Origin: DATKYQ01 sp964640665
GTDB taxonomy: Bacteria > Myxococcota > B64-G9
NCBI GenBank assembly: GCA_964640665.1
Contig: CAZXHT010000005.1
Location: forward strand, 62,001-126,000
Direction: 5' to 3'
DNA: 64,000 nt
Shown: piece after piece, positions 63,115 to 64,000 of the stretch
Position numbering within the stretch: the stretch's first letter is position 1
Layout: every line of letters starts with the position of its first letter
Program-made: the position numbers and the translations under genes
Notes under the pieces: generated by a model
Told to the model about the DNA's origin: nothing
The model's database searches: none
The model's input: only the letters and a program-made list of their open reading frames with translations

Positions 63115-64000
63115 ATGCGCATCCAGCTATTACAAAAGATCGGCGACGGGCAGGTTGCCGAGGTTCGACTCGGGCGGATACAAACCGACGCGGGCCCTTC
63201 GCTGGTAACCGTCTATCGCCTGTTGAGACAGGTCGCAGAGACCAGCGGCTTGATCGACAGGCTCCGAGAAGCATCCGCCCGGATAATCTCCGTGCGACAT
63301 GAAAACCTCTTGCGCCACCTGTGTTTCGGACAATACGAGGGTGATTTTTTCTGGGTCGATGAGCGTGGCGAAGGTTTCGACCTGGCCGCCGTTCTGAATC
63401 GGCTTTCGTCGCGCGAAGTCCATATCAACCCCTTGCGTTCACTCCAGATCGGCCTGGACTTAACCCGGGGACTTGGGGCGCTGCACGAACATGAGATTGT
63501 CTTCGGAGGGATGAGCCCCGAGTACGTAGTCACGGGCTACGATGGAATTACCCGCCTGGGCGGGGCGGGCCTCGAATCGACGCTCTTTGCAACCAAGGAA
63601 CTCAAGCAAAAGACCCGCCGCGGGCGATCCGGCTTCTTGGCGCCCGAGGTCATGCAGGGTCGGGATGCTACTCCCCAATCCGACGTCTTCGCGGCCGCGG
63701 CCATCGTATACACTTTGCTGACAGGCTCCGAGCCCCTCGGCAAGGAAGAACGCTCCGGCGTGGGCATCTCGGTGCGACATGCCGGCGTACAGCCGCCTTC
63801 CAAACTGGATCGCACACTGCCGTTCTCCTGCGACGCGGTATTCATCAAGGCGCTCAACACGTCGTCCAGTGGAAGACACGACTCGGGCACCTCGCTGGCC
63901 AACGCTTTGAAACGCCTGCGGGCCGCAATGCTGAAAGGGCCCGACCGGGGCCACGAGGAAGTCAGCCGGTTCATCGACAACCTCTTCCCCAATGAAGCTG
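63115..64000 (+). CDS. Ser/Thr protein kinase-like pseudokinase, C-terminus beyond window
   Basis: I translated this frame by hand from the ATG at 63115; it is open to the right edge (295 codons). The fold follows the Hanks kinase order: a loop IGDGQVAEVRLG near the start (the ATP Gly loop, with the usual Lys position as Tyr or Arg in VTVYRLL), then LTRGLGALHEHEIVFGGMSPEYVV, where an active kinase has H-R-D-L-K-P-x-N, then TRLGGAGLE in place of D-F-G, then GFLAPEVMQG (A-P-E kept) and SDVFAAAAIVYTLLTG. The catalytic Asp, metal Asp and ATP Lys are all missing, so I call it a pseudokinase. It may work as a regulatory scaffold. The remaining C-terminal part lies outside the window. Confidence 0.75.
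   Translation, partial: MRIQLLQKIGDGQVAEVRLGRIQTDAGPSLVTVYRLLRQVAETSGLIDRLREASARIISVRHENLLRHLCFGQYEGDFFWVDERGEGFDLAAVLNRLSSREVHINPLRSLQIGLDLTRGLGALHEHEIVFGGMSPEYVVTGYDGITRLGGAGLESTLFATKELKQKTRRGRSGFLAPEVMQGRDATPQSDVFAAAAIVYTLLTGSEPLGKEERSGVGISVRHAGVQPPSKLDRTLPFSCDAVFIKALNTSSSGRHDSGTSLANALKRLRAAMLKGPDRGHEEVSRFIDNLFPNEA

Overview
The window is a GC-rich scaffold from an uncultured bacterium. It contains two runs of N (15507-15606 and 30324-30333), so it probably comes from a metagenome or single-cell assembly. The gene content suggests a Myxococcota/Deltaproteobacteria-like Gram-negative. Evidence includes outer-membrane beta-barrels, lipoboxes, an OmpA protein with thrombospondin type 3 repeats, Asp/Ala/Gly-rich linkers with a MYXO-CTERM-like tail, a FrzS-like pseudo-receiver with a coiled coil, a NtrC-type regulator and a very large TPR protein. 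I cannot place it more exactly from sequence alone. No tRNA, rRNA or CRISPR array was seen.

Region 1 (1-11.4 kb) is the most interesting part. A membrane sensor kinase and a NtrC-type sigma-54 activator (1146-4161) are followed by two transcription units. Each starts with a good sigma-54 promoter (4266 and 9138), and each promoter has the same paired palindrome, TCGAC-N6-GTCGA repeated at a 23-bp period, about 100-130 bp upstream. Unit A encodes a 1335-residue lipoprotein (about eight IPT/TIG repeats and a kelch propeller) and a small beta-barrel. Unit B encodes two small secreted proteins (charged helix, Ca-binding-type loops, Arg/His-rich patches) and a larger beta-barrel. I read this as a self-contained, sigma-54-controlled cell-surface system.

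Region 2 (11.4-25.4 kb) is mixed: a RING-like zinc protein, coaBC, a secreted zinc phospholipase C-like protein, an NfeD/slipin pair broken by an assembly gap, a long nitroreductase-like protein, a propeller protein with a MYXO-CTERM-like tail, a metallo-beta-lactamase-fold hydrolase, an ECF sigma/anti-sigma pair and the FrzS-like protein.

Region 3 (25.4-38.1 kb) has a minus-strand run mscS-coaX-EF-G-like-helical repeat protein, a response regulator with a degenerate GGDEF domain, rarA with a YidD-like gene, then nadK, recN, a PP2C phosphatase and an M23 peptidase.

Region 4 (38.1-51 kb) is largely core: secA, a 171-bp element bounded by perfect 30-bp inverted repeats, then rpsB-tsf-pyrH-frr-(membrane protein)-uppS-dxr. 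It continues with a lone CpaF-type ATPase, two envelope proteins and a HicB-like protein with an RGG-rich tail.

Region 5 (51.3-64 kb) holds a 3335-residue TPR protein ending in what looks like a decayed M48-type peptidase domain, an OmpA/TSP3 protein, a zinc-ribbon protein and the start of a pseudokinase that runs off the window.
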